Positions 34,208 through 42,959 of a DNA stretch of 43,923 nucleotides are shown one piece after another. The notes beneath the pieces were generated by a model. The model was not told where the DNA came from, searched no databases, and worked only from the letters and a program-made list of their open reading frames with translations. Each line of letters begins with the position of its first letter. Position 1 is the stretch's first letter. A program made the position numbers and the translations under genes. The DNA is from Bacteroidales bacterium (GTDB taxonomy: Bacteria > Bacteroidota > Bacteroidia > Bacteroidales > Marinilabiliaceae), in the NCBI GenBank assembly GCA_012838865.1, contig DUOK01000132.1, positions 1 through 43,923 on the forward strand, given 5' to 3'.

Positions 34208-36625
34208 TTAAGGTAAATCATTGCTGTTTATCCAGAAATACTCTTGCCCGAGCGATTCGAATTTGTTCTTTTCAGAGACCCCGTTCTCCAATTGCAGCTT
34301 CTTTACGTTGAAATATTCCAGCAAAAGTTCAAGACGTTCATTCGATACTTTTCGTTTATTTGATAGACTTTTGATGGTAACGGGGTTGCTGGTGTCCAGT
34401 TCATTCGGAGAATTGGTAATGGTATTTAGTGCTGCCTTTAGCGTTTGTTTCTTTAAATGGCGTTGTTTGGGCGGGTCAAAACTATTTTCCTGCAATTCGG
34501 TCAGCAGCAGGTCCTGTATGTCTTTTCTAACTTTTCGGGTGGAGCGGTAGCGCCACTTGTAATCCTCCTCCTGTCGCAGGTTCGCCCGTTGAAGGTCTTC
34601 GCAGTTGCAAGCGTCAGGAGCTGCTGCACTTTTGCTTTTTCTTCTAAAAAGCGGGAGCTTTTCTTTCTTTCCCAGCTCAAAGGCCGTTAACTTCTCCATA
34701 AAAGACAGCAGGTTGTCGTATTCGACACCTGAAAGCAGCAGGTAGTAATCAGGCCTTTGCTTTGTCGGAAAAAATGTAGAGTCGCTTACTGAAAATGCCG
34801 ATCTCAGGAACCAGCCAGGGCTTTGCGTAAAGAAGGCTTTGAACTCGTGAATGCTGCTGTTTTCTGCTGAAAAAGAAAAGTGCCGGGTCAGAGATTGGGC
34901 ATATTTGTCGCGGTGACTACCAAAAGTATTAAAGGCCTCATTGAGGTTTTGAACAAGGGTGCTGTTGTCGCTTTTCACCTGAATCAGAAAGGTGTCGATG
35001 GCCGAGGTGATGAGGTCGAGCGACAGACTTTGTTCTTTTTCGGGAAACAGTATGGCTCCCTGGGTCATGCTTCTATCCGGGAAATCCAACATGTAGGCAT
35101 TCTTATGGCTTTCTTTAAAAGCATGTTCTTCTTTAATTAAAGAGGGAAAAAGGATGAGCTCCCGTTTGGCCTTTGCGACACTTGGGGCGTAGGCTTTGAT
35201 GAGGTTGCTGGTCTGAATGACAAAATTGTTGTAATGGTTCTCGCGGCCGGCATACATTTGCAGGCCCAATAAGCGACAGTTGTAGTTGGCCAGGTTATTT
35301 CCAAGCTTCTCTTCAGGCCATTCCTGGTCGTTGCCGGTTTCGCCCAGTAAAATGATGACATGGGTGGCGTCGGAGTTGTTGTTGCACAGTTCAATGCCTT
35401 TTTCCAGTCCATGCCATGCCTGGTTCTTCTTTAAGGGCAGGTAGCTCTCAATGTTGGCAGAACGTGCAATGAGTACTTCTAAGACACTGGCAAAATCGGA
35501 ACTGAAGGGCTTGTGATCGACGACCAGGTTTTGATTCTGGTCCCCCATGGAAATGACCGAAGCAAATTGGTAGTTGAATTCGTCGGATTGACTCTCCAAC
35601 AGGGTTTGCATATTTTGCATGGCATTGACCAGGGTAGGGAATTTGTCGAGGGTTTCAGCACCCGCTTCTATTACAAAAACAATGTTTATTTTTTGCAGAT
35701 TCTCTTTGATTTTTTTACTCTCCCGATAAGTGATGGCCGAACCATTAACATTGAAAACATAGTTGTCGGTCTTGTCGACAACGGGCATAAAGAAGCCGGT
35801 TTGAATATGGACCGAATCTTTTTCGCCGTGGCGGTTGAAAACCGGGTAGTAAGGCAGAATGTCTGGTTGTACCATCGACAAATCGTCGACTTTCAACTGG
35901 GATAAAATGGGCTGCATATCCCAAAACAATTGCTGGCCAAGACTTTGAACCATGGATTTGTTGACCCAGCCCAGGATGTCGCTTTCCGCCTCTTCGGGAA
36001 GCAGGCTTTCTTTCCGTGAGAGGAGCACTTTTTTTCCATCGTCAGAGTATTTCATCAGATATACCAGCTCATGTAAGGGAAGGGCTTGATGTTCCATTCT
36101 GAGGTTGGGATCTTTGTAAAGTCGAACCGAATCCTTAATGAAAAAACTTCCGGTCTTTTGAAAGGCGGTGGTGTCGGTCAGGGCCAAAAGATACTTGTTG
36201 GACAAGTTGTTGCTTGTGTTGGTGGCCGACCTGGCACTGAGCAGCATGCGGGACTGGTGTATCCAGCCGTAGTATTCTGCTTTTTTGAAATCGGTCAGTT
36301 GGTCGTCCTTGATTATATCCGGTTGGTATTTGATCAATTGCAGAAAATCGCCTTTTTGGCCGATCACCAGAAAGGCTTCCATAAAATTCAGGTCCTTTTG
36401 TTTATGCCGGCTTCCCGGTTTGCGGTAGCTCACATTGTTGTCGCGATCTGAATAAACCACCCAGGCACTTTTATTCAATACCGATTTAGGTGCTTTTAAA
36501 TCTGTGGCACAATAGTTCATAGAATGCTCACGCGGAATTTCAGTCAGACGGGTGAGTCGGTTTACCGGGGCACAAGCGGCCAGCAGAGCAACAACAAGCA
36601 GGAGGTAGAGTTTAGGGGCGTTCAT
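34208..36625 (-). CDS. tssR: T6SSiii envelope lipoprotein TssR
   Basis: This 805-residue lipoprotein (lipobox LAAC, C18) would be anchored in the outer membrane or periplasm. The N-terminal half has SH3-like/beta regions, for example SAWVVYSDRDNNVSY and two ILGWVNKS- or YYGWIHQS-type motifs. The middle (about 313-520) looks like a von Willebrand A fold, with INIVFVIEAGAETLDKF opening it and ATHVIILLGETGND later. The usual metal-binding DxSxS is replaced by EAGAE. Size and layout fit TssR of the Bacteroidota-only TssNQOPR envelope complex, which replaces TssJLM. It overlaps the tssP-like gene by 14 bases. Confidence 0.85.
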   Translation of the reverse strand: MNAPKLYLLLVVALLAACAPVNRLTRLTEIPREHSMNYCATDLKAPKSVLNKSAWVVYSDRDNNVSYRKPGSRHKQKDLNFMEAFLVIGQKGDFLQLIKYQPDIIKDDQLTDFKKAEYYGWIHQSRMLLSARSATNTSNNLSNKYLLALTDTTAFQKTGSFFIKDSVRLYKDPNLRMEHQALPLHELVYLMKYSDDGKKVLLSRKESLLPEEAESDILGWVNKSMVQSLGQQLFWDMQPILSQLKVDDLSMVQPDILPYYPVFNRHGEKDSVHIQTGFFMPVVDKTDNYVFNVNGSAITYRESKKIKENLQKINIVFVIEAGAETLDKFPTLVNAMQNMQTLLESQSDEFNYQFASVISMGDQNQNLVVDHKPFSSDFASVLEVLIARSANIESYLPLKKNQAWHGLEKGIELCNNNSDATHVIILLGETGNDQEWPEEKLGNNLANYNCRLLGLQMYAGRENHYNNFVIQTSNLIKAYAPSVAKAKRELILFPSLIKEEHAFKESHKNAYMLDFPDRSMTQGAILFPEKEQSLSLDLITSAIDTFLIQVKSDNSTLVQNLNEAFNTFGSHRDKYAQSLTRHFSFSAENSSIHEFKAFFTQSPGWFLRSAFSVSDSTFFPTKQRPDYYLLLSGVEYDNLLSFMEKLTAFELGKKEKLPLFRRKSKSAAAPDACNCEDLQRANLRQEEDYKWRYRSTRKVRKDIQDLLLTELQENSFDPPKQRHLKKQTLKAALNTITNSPNELDTSNPVTIKSLSNKRKVSNERLELLLEYFNVKKLQLENGVSEKNKFESLGQEYFWINSNDLP

Positions 36626-37532
36626 GACTTAGGGTTTTTTGATTCACTTTGTAACGGTCGTTTTGAATAACGTAGATGACGGAAAGACAGTCGGTGCTCC
36701 CATCCCCCGGGGTATCTACAACGACTCTCTCTATCGCTGTTTTGTTGCTTTTACCGGTTATTTTAAGTCCCTGACAATACGAATAAAAATCGTTGTATTT
36801 TGTGTTGTTGACGACAACCAGCGTAGCGGGGTTGTTGCAAAGGTATCTCGACAACATATAGTTGTAGTTGCTGTTGAAGGCTTTGCCATCGGCCAAGGCC
36901 TGTAGCTTACTTTTAATATCCATTGCTATCAGAGATAAGACATCGGTAGAGTCGTTGTCGCTGTAGCGTGGCAGAATTTCAATTTTGTGGCGGGCAGGGT
37001 AGTGGTTTTTGTCGGTAGTCAACAGTACCTCATACACACCCGGCTCCCGAAAAGCGTAGATGGGATTCTTCTCTCTGGAGTCGATGAGACCACTTTCCCC
37101 AAACTCCCAGCGCCAGATGTTGGCTTCGCCTTCCGACTTAAAAACCAGGAACTCATCCTGCAAGGCTGTTTGCGGACCGTGAATGGTAATGAAAGGGCTT
37201 TGCGCCTTTAAGGGGGAGTCGTCGCTTACGTTGACCAGGAAATATTTCTCGTACTTTTGGTCAACTGTTAGTTTTACCCGGTATTTGCCCGGTTCGGTAA
37301 AGATGTAGGTGCCTTGTCTTTCTCTGGTCTGTTCGTTGTTGCCGAATTCCCATAGCCAGCTTTTGGCCCCACGTGTGCTGTCGCAAAAATGAAGGGGCGC
37401 ATTCACGCTGATGTCGTGGCTCGATAGCGCTGCTTGTAAGGTTTTTTCCTCGGAGCAGGTCCGTAGGAAAACCAGAAATCCAACCAGGTATAAGACCAGG
37501 AGGAGGAGGGTGATTTTTAGATATTTTGCCAT
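36612..37532 (-). CDS. tssP: T6SSiii envelope protein with two PKD-like domains, probably TssP
   Basis: This 306-residue protein has an N-terminal membrane anchor (about 5-24). Two PKD/Ig-like domains follow, each with the WxFG core. The first is at about 45-105 (SWLWEFGNNE, TYIFTEPGKYRVKLTV), the second at about 115-190 (IWRWEFGESG, IYAFREPGVYEVLLTT). A C-terminal region of about 110 residues is unassigned. The assignment to TssP rests mainly on position just before tssR and on single-anchor periplasmic topology. PKD folds are used for protein contacts, here presumably inside the envelope complex. Confidence 0.72.
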   Translation of the reverse strand: MAKYLKITLLLLVLYLVGFLVFLRTCSEEKTLQAALSSHDISVNAPLHFCDSTRGAKSWLWEFGNNEQTRERQGTYIFTEPGKYRVKLTVDQKYEKYFLVNVSDDSPLKAQSPFITIHGPQTALQDEFLVFKSEGEANIWRWEFGESGLIDSREKNPIYAFREPGVYEVLLTTDKNHYPARHKIEILPRYSDNDSTDVLSLIAMDIKSKLQALADGKAFNSNYNYMLSRYLCNNPATLVVVNNTKYNDFYSYCQGLKITGKSNKTAIERVVVDTPGDGSTDCLSVIYVIQNDRYKVNQKTLSHERP

Positions 37533-37553
37533 TGGATAGGGGATAAGGGGTGC

Positions 37554-38057
37554 TTACTTTTTCAAGTTGTTGATTTCCTGTAGCTTTTGGTCCAGGCCGA
37601 TTTCGCAATCCTGAAGATTCTGCTTAAACGTGAGTGTGTTTTGTGTCACACTCCAAAGCTTCTTTTTGTCGATGAACCACATTTCGTACAAGTCGGCTAC
37701 CTGAGCAAAAGCTTTATGCCTGTTGTCCCAGGTGTTGTTGTTGTACTGCTTGCGCAAATCACTGATAAGGAATTTGATATCGTTTTCTTCGTAGCTGGCA
37801 TTAATGCCTGGTTGAAATCGTCTGATTTTTTGATAGATGGAGTCGCAAACTAAGCTTTGCTTGCGTTGTTCTTCACGAAACTCCAGGATGCGGTCCATTT
37901 TCTTTATCACAAGGGTTTTGTCGGGCATGTCCAGCCAATGTTGCTGGTGTTTAAACAGCAGGTGGACAGACAGGCTGCAAAGGCATAGAAACAAAAGGGA
38001 GACGTATAAAAAACCCAGTTTTTTTTCTTTTGAATTCACGTATTTTTTCTGACTCAT
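37554..38057 (-). CDS. Second TssO/TssQ-like membrane-anchored coiled-coil protein of the T6SSiii
   Basis: This 167-residue protein has a short basic N-terminus (KEKK), one membrane helix (about 15-34) and a long helical periplasmic part with few hydrophobic patches, ending LQEINNLKK. Topology and size resemble TssO-family proteins and its upstream neighbour. It overlaps that neighbour by four bases (ATGA). By the order tssN-Q-O-P-R known from Bacteroides it would fill the TssO place, but it could equally be a diverged TssQ, so no symbol is given. Confidence 0.65.
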   Translation of the reverse strand: MSQKKYVNSKEKKLGFLYVSLLFLCLCSLSVHLLFKHQQHWLDMPDKTLVIKKMDRILEFREEQRKQSLVCDSIYQKIRRFQPGINASYEENDIKFLISDLRKQYNNNTWDNRHKAFAQVADLYEMWFIDKKKLWSVTQNTLTFKQNLQDCEIGLDQKLQEINNLKK

Positions 38058-38578
38058 GGCTTTTCTGTTTGATTTTCGACACCGGCAGTGGCTGAGCCTA
38101 TCGATAGGCGACGGGCGGCCAGTTTATTGTTGTTGATACATCGGAGCAGGTCCTCCCGAATCAATTGTTCTTCCTGAAGCATATAGCGAATGCTGTCTTT
38201 GGTATCTAAGAAACCATTGAACTGTTGGGTCAGCATTCGGTACAAACGTGCGTCTGATGGAGGCATTTTGTCGAGGTGACTCATTAATCCCATTTTTTTA
38301 TCGCTGATGACTTCCTGCAGGTGAAGATCGTTGATGCGTTCATTGGTGTTAAGTAACTGGGTGAGCAGCACCAGCGAGTCGGCCTTCTCCGTGGTCTCTA
38401 TCTGAAGACTGAAGATGCGGTCGAAGGCCATGGTTTGTTGTTCAATTTTTTTCAGTTCCACTTTTGAGGTGTGAACAAATCCAATCAACAGCACCAGGGC
38501 TGTTGCTACGGTGGCCAGCAGAATACTAATGAATTTGAACCAGGCCAGAAGTACTTGTTTTCTGTTTTTTGCTTTCAT
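38054..38578 (-). CDS. TssO/TssQ-like membrane-anchored protein of the T6SSiii
   Basis: This 174-residue protein starts KAKNRKQVLLAWFKFISILL, the basic-then-hydrophobic beginning typical of TssO (one helix, about 9-32). A coiled-coil periplasmic part of about 100 residues and a polar tail follow. ATG at 38578 is preferred: the 18-codon upstream extension would overlap tssG and lacks the basic start. It and the next gene share size, topology and position. Whether they are TssO plus TssQ or a TssO duplication cannot be settled by eye. Confidence 0.68.
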   Translation of the reverse strand: MKAKNRKQVLLAWFKFISILLATVATALVLLIGFVHTSKVELKKIEQQTMAFDRIFSLQIETTEKADSLVLLTQLLNTNERINDLHLQEVISDKKMGLMSHLDKMPPSDARLYRMLTQQFNGFLDTKDSIRYMLQEEQLIREDLLRCINNNKLAARRLSIGSATAGVENQTEKP

Positions 38579-38588
38579 GGTAATGGGC

Positions 38589-39533
38589 TTAAGATAACCA
38601 GGTGTTGCGTCCCAGGAAATTTCTGCCAGCACCTGTTTTGTGCAGTGTAAATGGGTTTTGGCGGGGACTTGTAATAAAATGAATCTTGGGTTGCGAGGAG
38701 GCCGGAAGTAAGTTGTTCAATAACAGGGTTAAGATGTTATGAATGGGGGCATCGGGCAGAAAGGAGGGAAGCTTTTCCGGCGGGATGGGTCCAATTTCTA
38801 TATTCAGGTCGTTAATCAGCAAGGGGGAGGTGCCATCCAGTACAAAATCTCTTCCCAATACGCCCTGGCCCAACTTTTTCGGTAGCCTGCTTAAGGATTT
38901 GTTTTTGGCGTGTGATGATTTTCTTATGTGCACCGGAATATCCAGAATGATCTCAATCGCCTTTGCCATACCGGACCTGGACAGGCGGATTTCGGGCAGG
39001 ACCGGAATCAGTTTCATAAACAATACGGCCTTACTTATTTCCATCTCTTTAAGAATGGGCCAGTATTGTTTAAAAACACTTACGTATTCGGGATATTCAT
39101 TTTTCTTGTCGTAATGCAGCTCCAGTTGTTGGGATAATACGCGATGGGCGTCTGCCTCCGTTTCAAACAGGCGGAAGTAGTTGCGAATGAAGAACTCTTC
39201 GGCACGTTGTCTGTTCATATCGGCCAGTATCCTTTCCTTTGAACGTTGGCCGGGAGAAGGTGTCGTTCGATGGAAGAGTCCCTCCGGGAGCTGATCGTAC
39301 AGGCCTCTTCGGCGAGTATGGATGACCAAAGACGTGTCGGTGTTCTTGTAACGTCCGTATTCAACACTGGCTATGTCCTTGGCTACTCCACGTTTGGCGG
39401 CTCCATCGCGAATGATCAACAGCTGATCCATGGATAAGCCCTGTTCAAGCAGGAGGGCGGCAATGAGTTCGGCCTTATAGTCGGATGCCCCCTGATGGAT
39501 GGTCGGGTTGCCTATTGCAGATTGTGCTTGCAT
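38589..39533 (-). CDS. tssG: T6SS baseplate subunit TssG
   Basis: This 314-residue soluble protein partners TssF in the baseplate wedge. Family marks of the Bacteroidota form are the N-terminal helix with ELIAALLLEQGLSMDQLLI, RRGLYDQLPEGLFHRTTP in the first third, the beta-rich middle and the C-terminal GRNFLGRNTWLS, which corresponds to the LGxxTWL ending of TssG. It lies 14 bases after tssK, inside the minus-strand operon that also supplies the envelope complex. Confidence 0.86.
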   Translation of the reverse strand: MQAQSAIGNPTIHQGASDYKAELIAALLLEQGLSMDQLLIIRDGAAKRGVAKDIASVEYGRYKNTDTSLVIHTRRRGLYDQLPEGLFHRTTPSPGQRSKERILADMNRQRAEEFFIRNYFRLFETEADAHRVLSQQLELHYDKKNEYPEYVSVFKQYWPILKEMEISKAVLFMKLIPVLPEIRLSRSGMAKAIEIILDIPVHIRKSSHAKNKSLSRLPKKLGQGVLGRDFVLDGTSPLLINDLNIEIGPIPPEKLPSFLPDAPIHNILTLLLNNLLPASSQPKIHFITSPRQNPFTLHKTGAGRNFLGRNTWLS

Positions 39534-39547
39534 AACAGTAGGGGGAC

Positions 39548-40708
39548 TTAATCAAAGATGCTGTAATTGCCTGTTTTGTTTTGCCTGGGGGCAGTGAACC
39601 CGGAAGTCTCTGAAACCACAATGCTCTCCTTATGTTGCCCAATGTATTCGAGCTGACTGAGTTTGCTCCAAAGCTCGCCGATGGTACTCAGAAGAATGTC
39701 GGCTTCGAGCATGGTCGTTCTAATGTTGCCATGTTCGTAGAGTATTTGCATGGATCTGGCCAGCATGTCTTCAAAGGAACCGGGGGTAACATCGCTCCAT
39801 TCGTAAAAGTAGTTCAGCAATTCTTCTTTGTGGGGCCCACTGATGGTGGAAATGCTGATGTAAAGCGTGTGGGCCAGGGTGGAGATGTAATTGATGGTGT
39901 CTACCGGCGCCATATAAAGGGCCTTGTTTCGGTAGTTGAAATATATGCCGGAAAGGTAGCTTAATAAATCCCGGCATACATGCATGATATTGCCTGCCAG
40001 CTGTGTCTCGTTGGAACGGCTGTATATTTTGGCTATGATGTTTCGCGCATTTTTTTCTATATCGATCAGCTGGTGCGCAAACTTATTGTGGTACTCCACC
40101 AATTCGGGATGGGCGTTCATCGAGGTGCAGGGCGGTATGTAGTTGTGGTCGACCTCGTATTGATCTCCTTTTTTACGAATACGTCCTATAATGAGGTGAT
40201 GGTTGCCAAATTCCAGGGTGTCAATTTCGCCGGAAGGCACGACCATTAAATCGTAGTTGTGCTCTGCATCGGGATGACGGGGCGGATTTTCTTCCGGATC
40301 GGGTTCTCCCGTTGGGATCCTTTTAAAGGGGTTGGCTACAACAATGATGTCCCAAAGGCTTATCTCCCGGTCTTTGTGGCGGTCTTTGTCTTTGGTTGGG
40401 TCGTGACGACGAACCAGGGGGGCTTCCGGATCGGGATGAAAGGCAATTCTCAAACCCGATCGGGTAATGGCATTGCAGTGCAAAAGCCTTATTTCTATAT
40501 GGCCGGAGGGGTGTTCACTGATTTTAATGCCATCGGTATCGCGCTGTTGCCCATTGGCCGGGAGCAGCCCAAAATTATGCTTGTTGAGTCCCTGCGTGCT
40601 CACATCCCTCAGGGCTTCAATAAAGTAGTTCTCTGTTTGTAGAAAATGTTTGGCCGACACATTCATGCTGTCTTGCCAGTTGACCAATTTGTTGCTGAAA
40701 TTCTTCAT
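39548..40708 (-). CDS. tssK: T6SS baseplate-to-membrane connector TssK
   Basis: This 386-residue protein matches TssK in its start. VNWQDSMNVSAKHFLQTENYF corresponds to the VxWxxGMxLxPQHFQxxxxY beginning of the family. A beta-sandwich part (about 60-190) and a helical C-terminal half (about 200-370) with conserved ISTLAHTLYISIST follow. TssK trimers connect the TssFG wedge to the membrane complex, here presumably through TssN. It overlaps tssN by four bases (ATGA). Confidence 0.88.
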   Translation of the reverse strand: MKNFSNKLVNWQDSMNVSAKHFLQTENYFIEALRDVSTQGLNKHNFGLLPANGQQRDTDGIKISEHPSGHIEIRLLHCNAITRSGLRIAFHPDPEAPLVRRHDPTKDKDRHKDREISLWDIIVVANPFKRIPTGEPDPEENPPRHPDAEHNYDLMVVPSGEIDTLEFGNHHLIIGRIRKKGDQYEVDHNYIPPCTSMNAHPELVEYHNKFAHQLIDIEKNARNIIAKIYSRSNETQLAGNIMHVCRDLLSYLSGIYFNYRNKALYMAPVDTINYISTLAHTLYISISTISGPHKEELLNYFYEWSDVTPGSFEDMLARSMQILYEHGNIRTTMLEADILLSTIGELWSKLSQLEYIGQHKESIVVSETSGFTAPRQNKTGNYSIFD

Positions 40709-41565
40709 TTTTTTGCTGGATTGGGGGTGGTTTCCATTTTAACTCGTTTGGCGATGATGGTTCTTCGCTCTTTTATTTTATTCTCCTTGAAACTTTTGTT
40801 GAAATCGATGTGCCTTTTTGAGCGGAAGAAGGATGGACGGGTATAGAACATCCAGCCAATCTCACTTTCTTTGGAAAAATGCTCAATGGGAGCCAGCGGA
40901 GATTTGATGTTGTAGTCGTTGATGAGTCGTTTGAACCAAACACCGAAAGGCAGGTCCCGAGGAGCCTTTGCTTTAATTTTTACGGGATGGTCATCTCCCA
41001 TTCTTTTTATCAACTCTACTTCTAATACAATGAGTGCCTTGTAATCTATGCTGCCCGGTTCTTCCGGAGTTTCGCTGTTGGTGTTATAGTACCAAACACG
41101 ATAGACTTCTGCGGGTATGGTAATGAAGCTTTGATGGGCTTTAACAAAAAGCGAGGGGAAGATAAAGGCCAAAAGGCTTCCTCCCGCCCATAAACCGTAC
41201 TGCAATTCGTTACACAAATTAAAAATCAGCACAAATAAACCGTAAGCCGGTAAAAGGGTGAGGGTTAAAACCAAAAGTTCAACGCCGTACTTCTTGTCCG
41301 GCTGCAAGGCCGGGAGGAGCAGCTGGGCAAAAATACAGCCCAAAGAACCGGCAAAAATCAGGGTCAGAAGGTAGCCATGTGGCATGTACTGGTATTGGAG
41401 AAATCCGGCCAGGGCCGGAAGGCAAAGCAGCAGGATGCCCAGGAGCATACTCAGCAGGGTCTTTTTCAATTGTGGCAGCCTTAGTTTTTTTAGAATAAAG
41501 AAGCCAATCAACAGAAGGATAAGACCGAGTATTGGCCATAATAAGTATGATGTTAATAATTCCAT
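40705..41565 (-). CDS. tssN: T6SSiii inner-membrane anchor TssN
   Basis: This 286-residue protein has five predicted membrane helices in its first ~155 residues. A cytoplasmic domain follows, containing FGVWFKRLINDYNI, IGWMFYTRPSFF and a very basic end (KSFKENKIKERRTIIAKRVK). This is the layout of TssN, the Bacteroidota protein that joins the envelope complex to the baseplate. ATG at 41565 is chosen because the 31 preceding codons are polar and the protein should begin at the first helix. It heads the operon tssN-K-G-(O/Q)-(O/Q)-P-R. Confidence 0.85.
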   Translation of the reverse strand: MELLTSYLLWPILGLILLLIGFFILKKLRLPQLKKTLLSMLLGILLLCLPALAGFLQYQYMPHGYLLTLIFAGSLGCIFAQLLLPALQPDKKYGVELLVLTLTLLPAYGLFVLIFNLCNELQYGLWAGGSLLAFIFPSLFVKAHQSFITIPAEVYRVWYYNTNSETPEEPGSIDYKALIVLEVELIKRMGDDHPVKIKAKAPRDLPFGVWFKRLINDYNIKSPLAPIEHFSKESEIGWMFYTRPSFFRSKRHIDFNKSFKENKIKERRTIIAKRVKMETTPNPAKK

Positions 41566-41785
41566 GTTGCTTGTGACATATGGGTTAGGGGAAGGTTGAA
41601 GCAGAATTTTGTGAATGTTATAGCGCCAATGTAGAAGGGTGTTCGATGTTTGGCGCAATACAGCGGGTAGGCGTCCGCGAAGTGGGAATGGTGTTCATCA
41701 TTTGGGTACTTGGGTTAAAGATAAAAATTGCGACGAATGATTACCGCTTTTCTGTTGTTGTACTAACGATAATTATTTCACGAGT

Positions 41786-41793
41786 CAAATATA
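41786..41793 (-). promoter_or_regulatory. Candidate -7 element for the tssN operon
   Basis: On the minus strand the bases read TATATTTG, an exact TAnnTTTG, some 220 bases before the tssN start. It lies in the 330-base AT-rich divergent gap with panE, which contains no gene. For panE only imperfect variants of the same element were seen. Confidence 0.4.
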
Positions 41794-41895
41794 TGAAATG
41801 TGTTTCAGAAAAAAAATATTTGAAGATTTTTTATGCATTTATGTGCTTTTGTTTAATTTGTCGCACCAAGGGTTTAATCATTAAAAATAAATAGG

Positions 41896-42822
41896 ATGAA
41901 GATTACCATTATAGGCAGTGGCGGTGTGGGTGGTTATTTTGGTGCGCGACTGGCCCAGGCGGGCAATGATGTTTGTTTTGTAGCGCGCGGGGCCCATCTC
42001 GAAGCCATGCAAACCAGGGGGTTAATGTTGAAAAGCATTTTGGGCGACGTTCAGATTGGTAGGGCGCGTTTTGTTTCGACCCTTGCGGAGTCGGGGCCCG
42101 CCGATTTGATTTTGGTAGCAGTAAAAGCCTGGCAGGTGGCCGAACTGGCACCGCAGATCGCGGGACTTTTGGGAGCTGGCACGCTCGTTCTTCCGCTTCA
42201 AAACGGGGTGCTGGCTACCGAGGAACTGACGGCTGCTTTGCCTGCTGAGCAGGTGCTTTCCGGGCTTTGTCGCATCATCAGTTATGTGGAGGCCCCCGGA
42301 GTTATTCGTCATACCGCGGTAGAACCAAGCATTGTTTATGGCTTCCGCGACCCCGCTTTAAATGTCAAAGCCGCTCCGCTTATAACTCTTTTTGAGCAGG
42401 CCGGGATAAAAGCCCGTTGCTCCGCACAAATTGAGGCCGATTTGTGGAAGAAGTTTATTGCGATATGTGTCAGTGCCTATTTGGCGCTGACCAGGTCAAC
42501 CTATGGCGAGCTGCGCTCGTGTAAGGAAACGCGCGCCACGATGCAGGCTTTGTTTGAAGAAGTGGCCATGGTGGGCCGGCGTTCAGGGGTAGTCATTGAG
42601 GAGGACTTTGTGGCCAGGACCATGGCTGTTATCGATACTTTTCCTCCGGAAACCACCGCTTCGCTCACCCGAGATATTTGGGAGGGAAAGCCTTCTGAGC
42701 TGGACTACCAGAACGGAGCAGTGCTTCGTTTGGCCGACAAACTTGGTGTGGACGTTCCGGTAAATCGTTTTATTTACCATTCGCTGCTGCTCATGGAGCG
42801 CAGGGCACGGAAGGGATTATAG
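41896..42822 (+). CDS. panE: 2-dehydropantoate 2-reductase
   Basis: This enzyme makes pantoate with NADPH in pantothenate/coenzyme A synthesis. The 308-residue protein opens KITIIGSGGVGGYFGARLAQAG, a GxGxxG dinucleotide-binding loop. VAVKAWQV, LPLQNGVLATEEL and the catalytic lysine region IEADLWKKFIAICV follow. The C-terminal ketopantoate reductase domain carries PPETTASLTRDIWEGKPSELDYQNG, typical of the family. It lies just outside the T6SS locus, and its function is unrelated. Confidence 0.93.
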   Translation: MKITIIGSGGVGGYFGARLAQAGNDVCFVARGAHLEAMQTRGLMLKSILGDVQIGRARFVSTLAESGPADLILVAVKAWQVAELAPQIAGLLGAGTLVLPLQNGVLATEELTAALPAEQVLSGLCRIISYVEAPGVIRHTAVEPSIVYGFRDPALNVKAAPLITLFEQAGIKARCSAQIEADLWKKFIAICVSAYLALTRSTYGELRSCKETRATMQALFEEVAMVGRRSGVVIEEDFVARTMAVIDTFPPETTASLTRDIWEGKPSELDYQNGAVLRLADKLGVDVPVNRFIYHSLLLMERRARKGL

Positions 42823-42904
42823 GTGGGTGTGGGCGCTGTTTTCGTTATAAGGACCAGTGATGGCGAGGGCGCTTACCAGTTTAAATTCTTGAAAGATTAA
42901 ATGG

Positions 42905-42935
42905 TTTGTTTATTTAAGCATTTTGCTTAAGTTTA
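42905..42935 (+). promoter_or_regulatory. Promoter of the PLDc_N-like small protein
   Basis: TTTG (42905-42908) and TAAGTTTA (42928-42935, one mismatch to TAnnTTTG) are separated by 19 bases. The ATG is 24 bases downstream. The spacer contains an inverted repeat. Confidence 0.5.
42914..42930. repeat. Perfect inverted repeat inside the promoter spacer
   Basis: TTAAGCA and TGCTTAA are perfect inverted arms around TTT. Sitting between the -33 and -7 elements, the site is placed like an operator for a dimeric regulator. Confidence 0.5.
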
Positions 42936-42959
42936 GATGTTTAACCAATCAAACTTATT

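Noticed and set aside
25572-41565. T6SS locus as a contractile prophage tail or extracellular injection system
   Set aside because: ClpV, TssK, TssF/G and TssN/R-type envelope proteins are present, and there are no phage capsid, terminase or tail-fibre genes.
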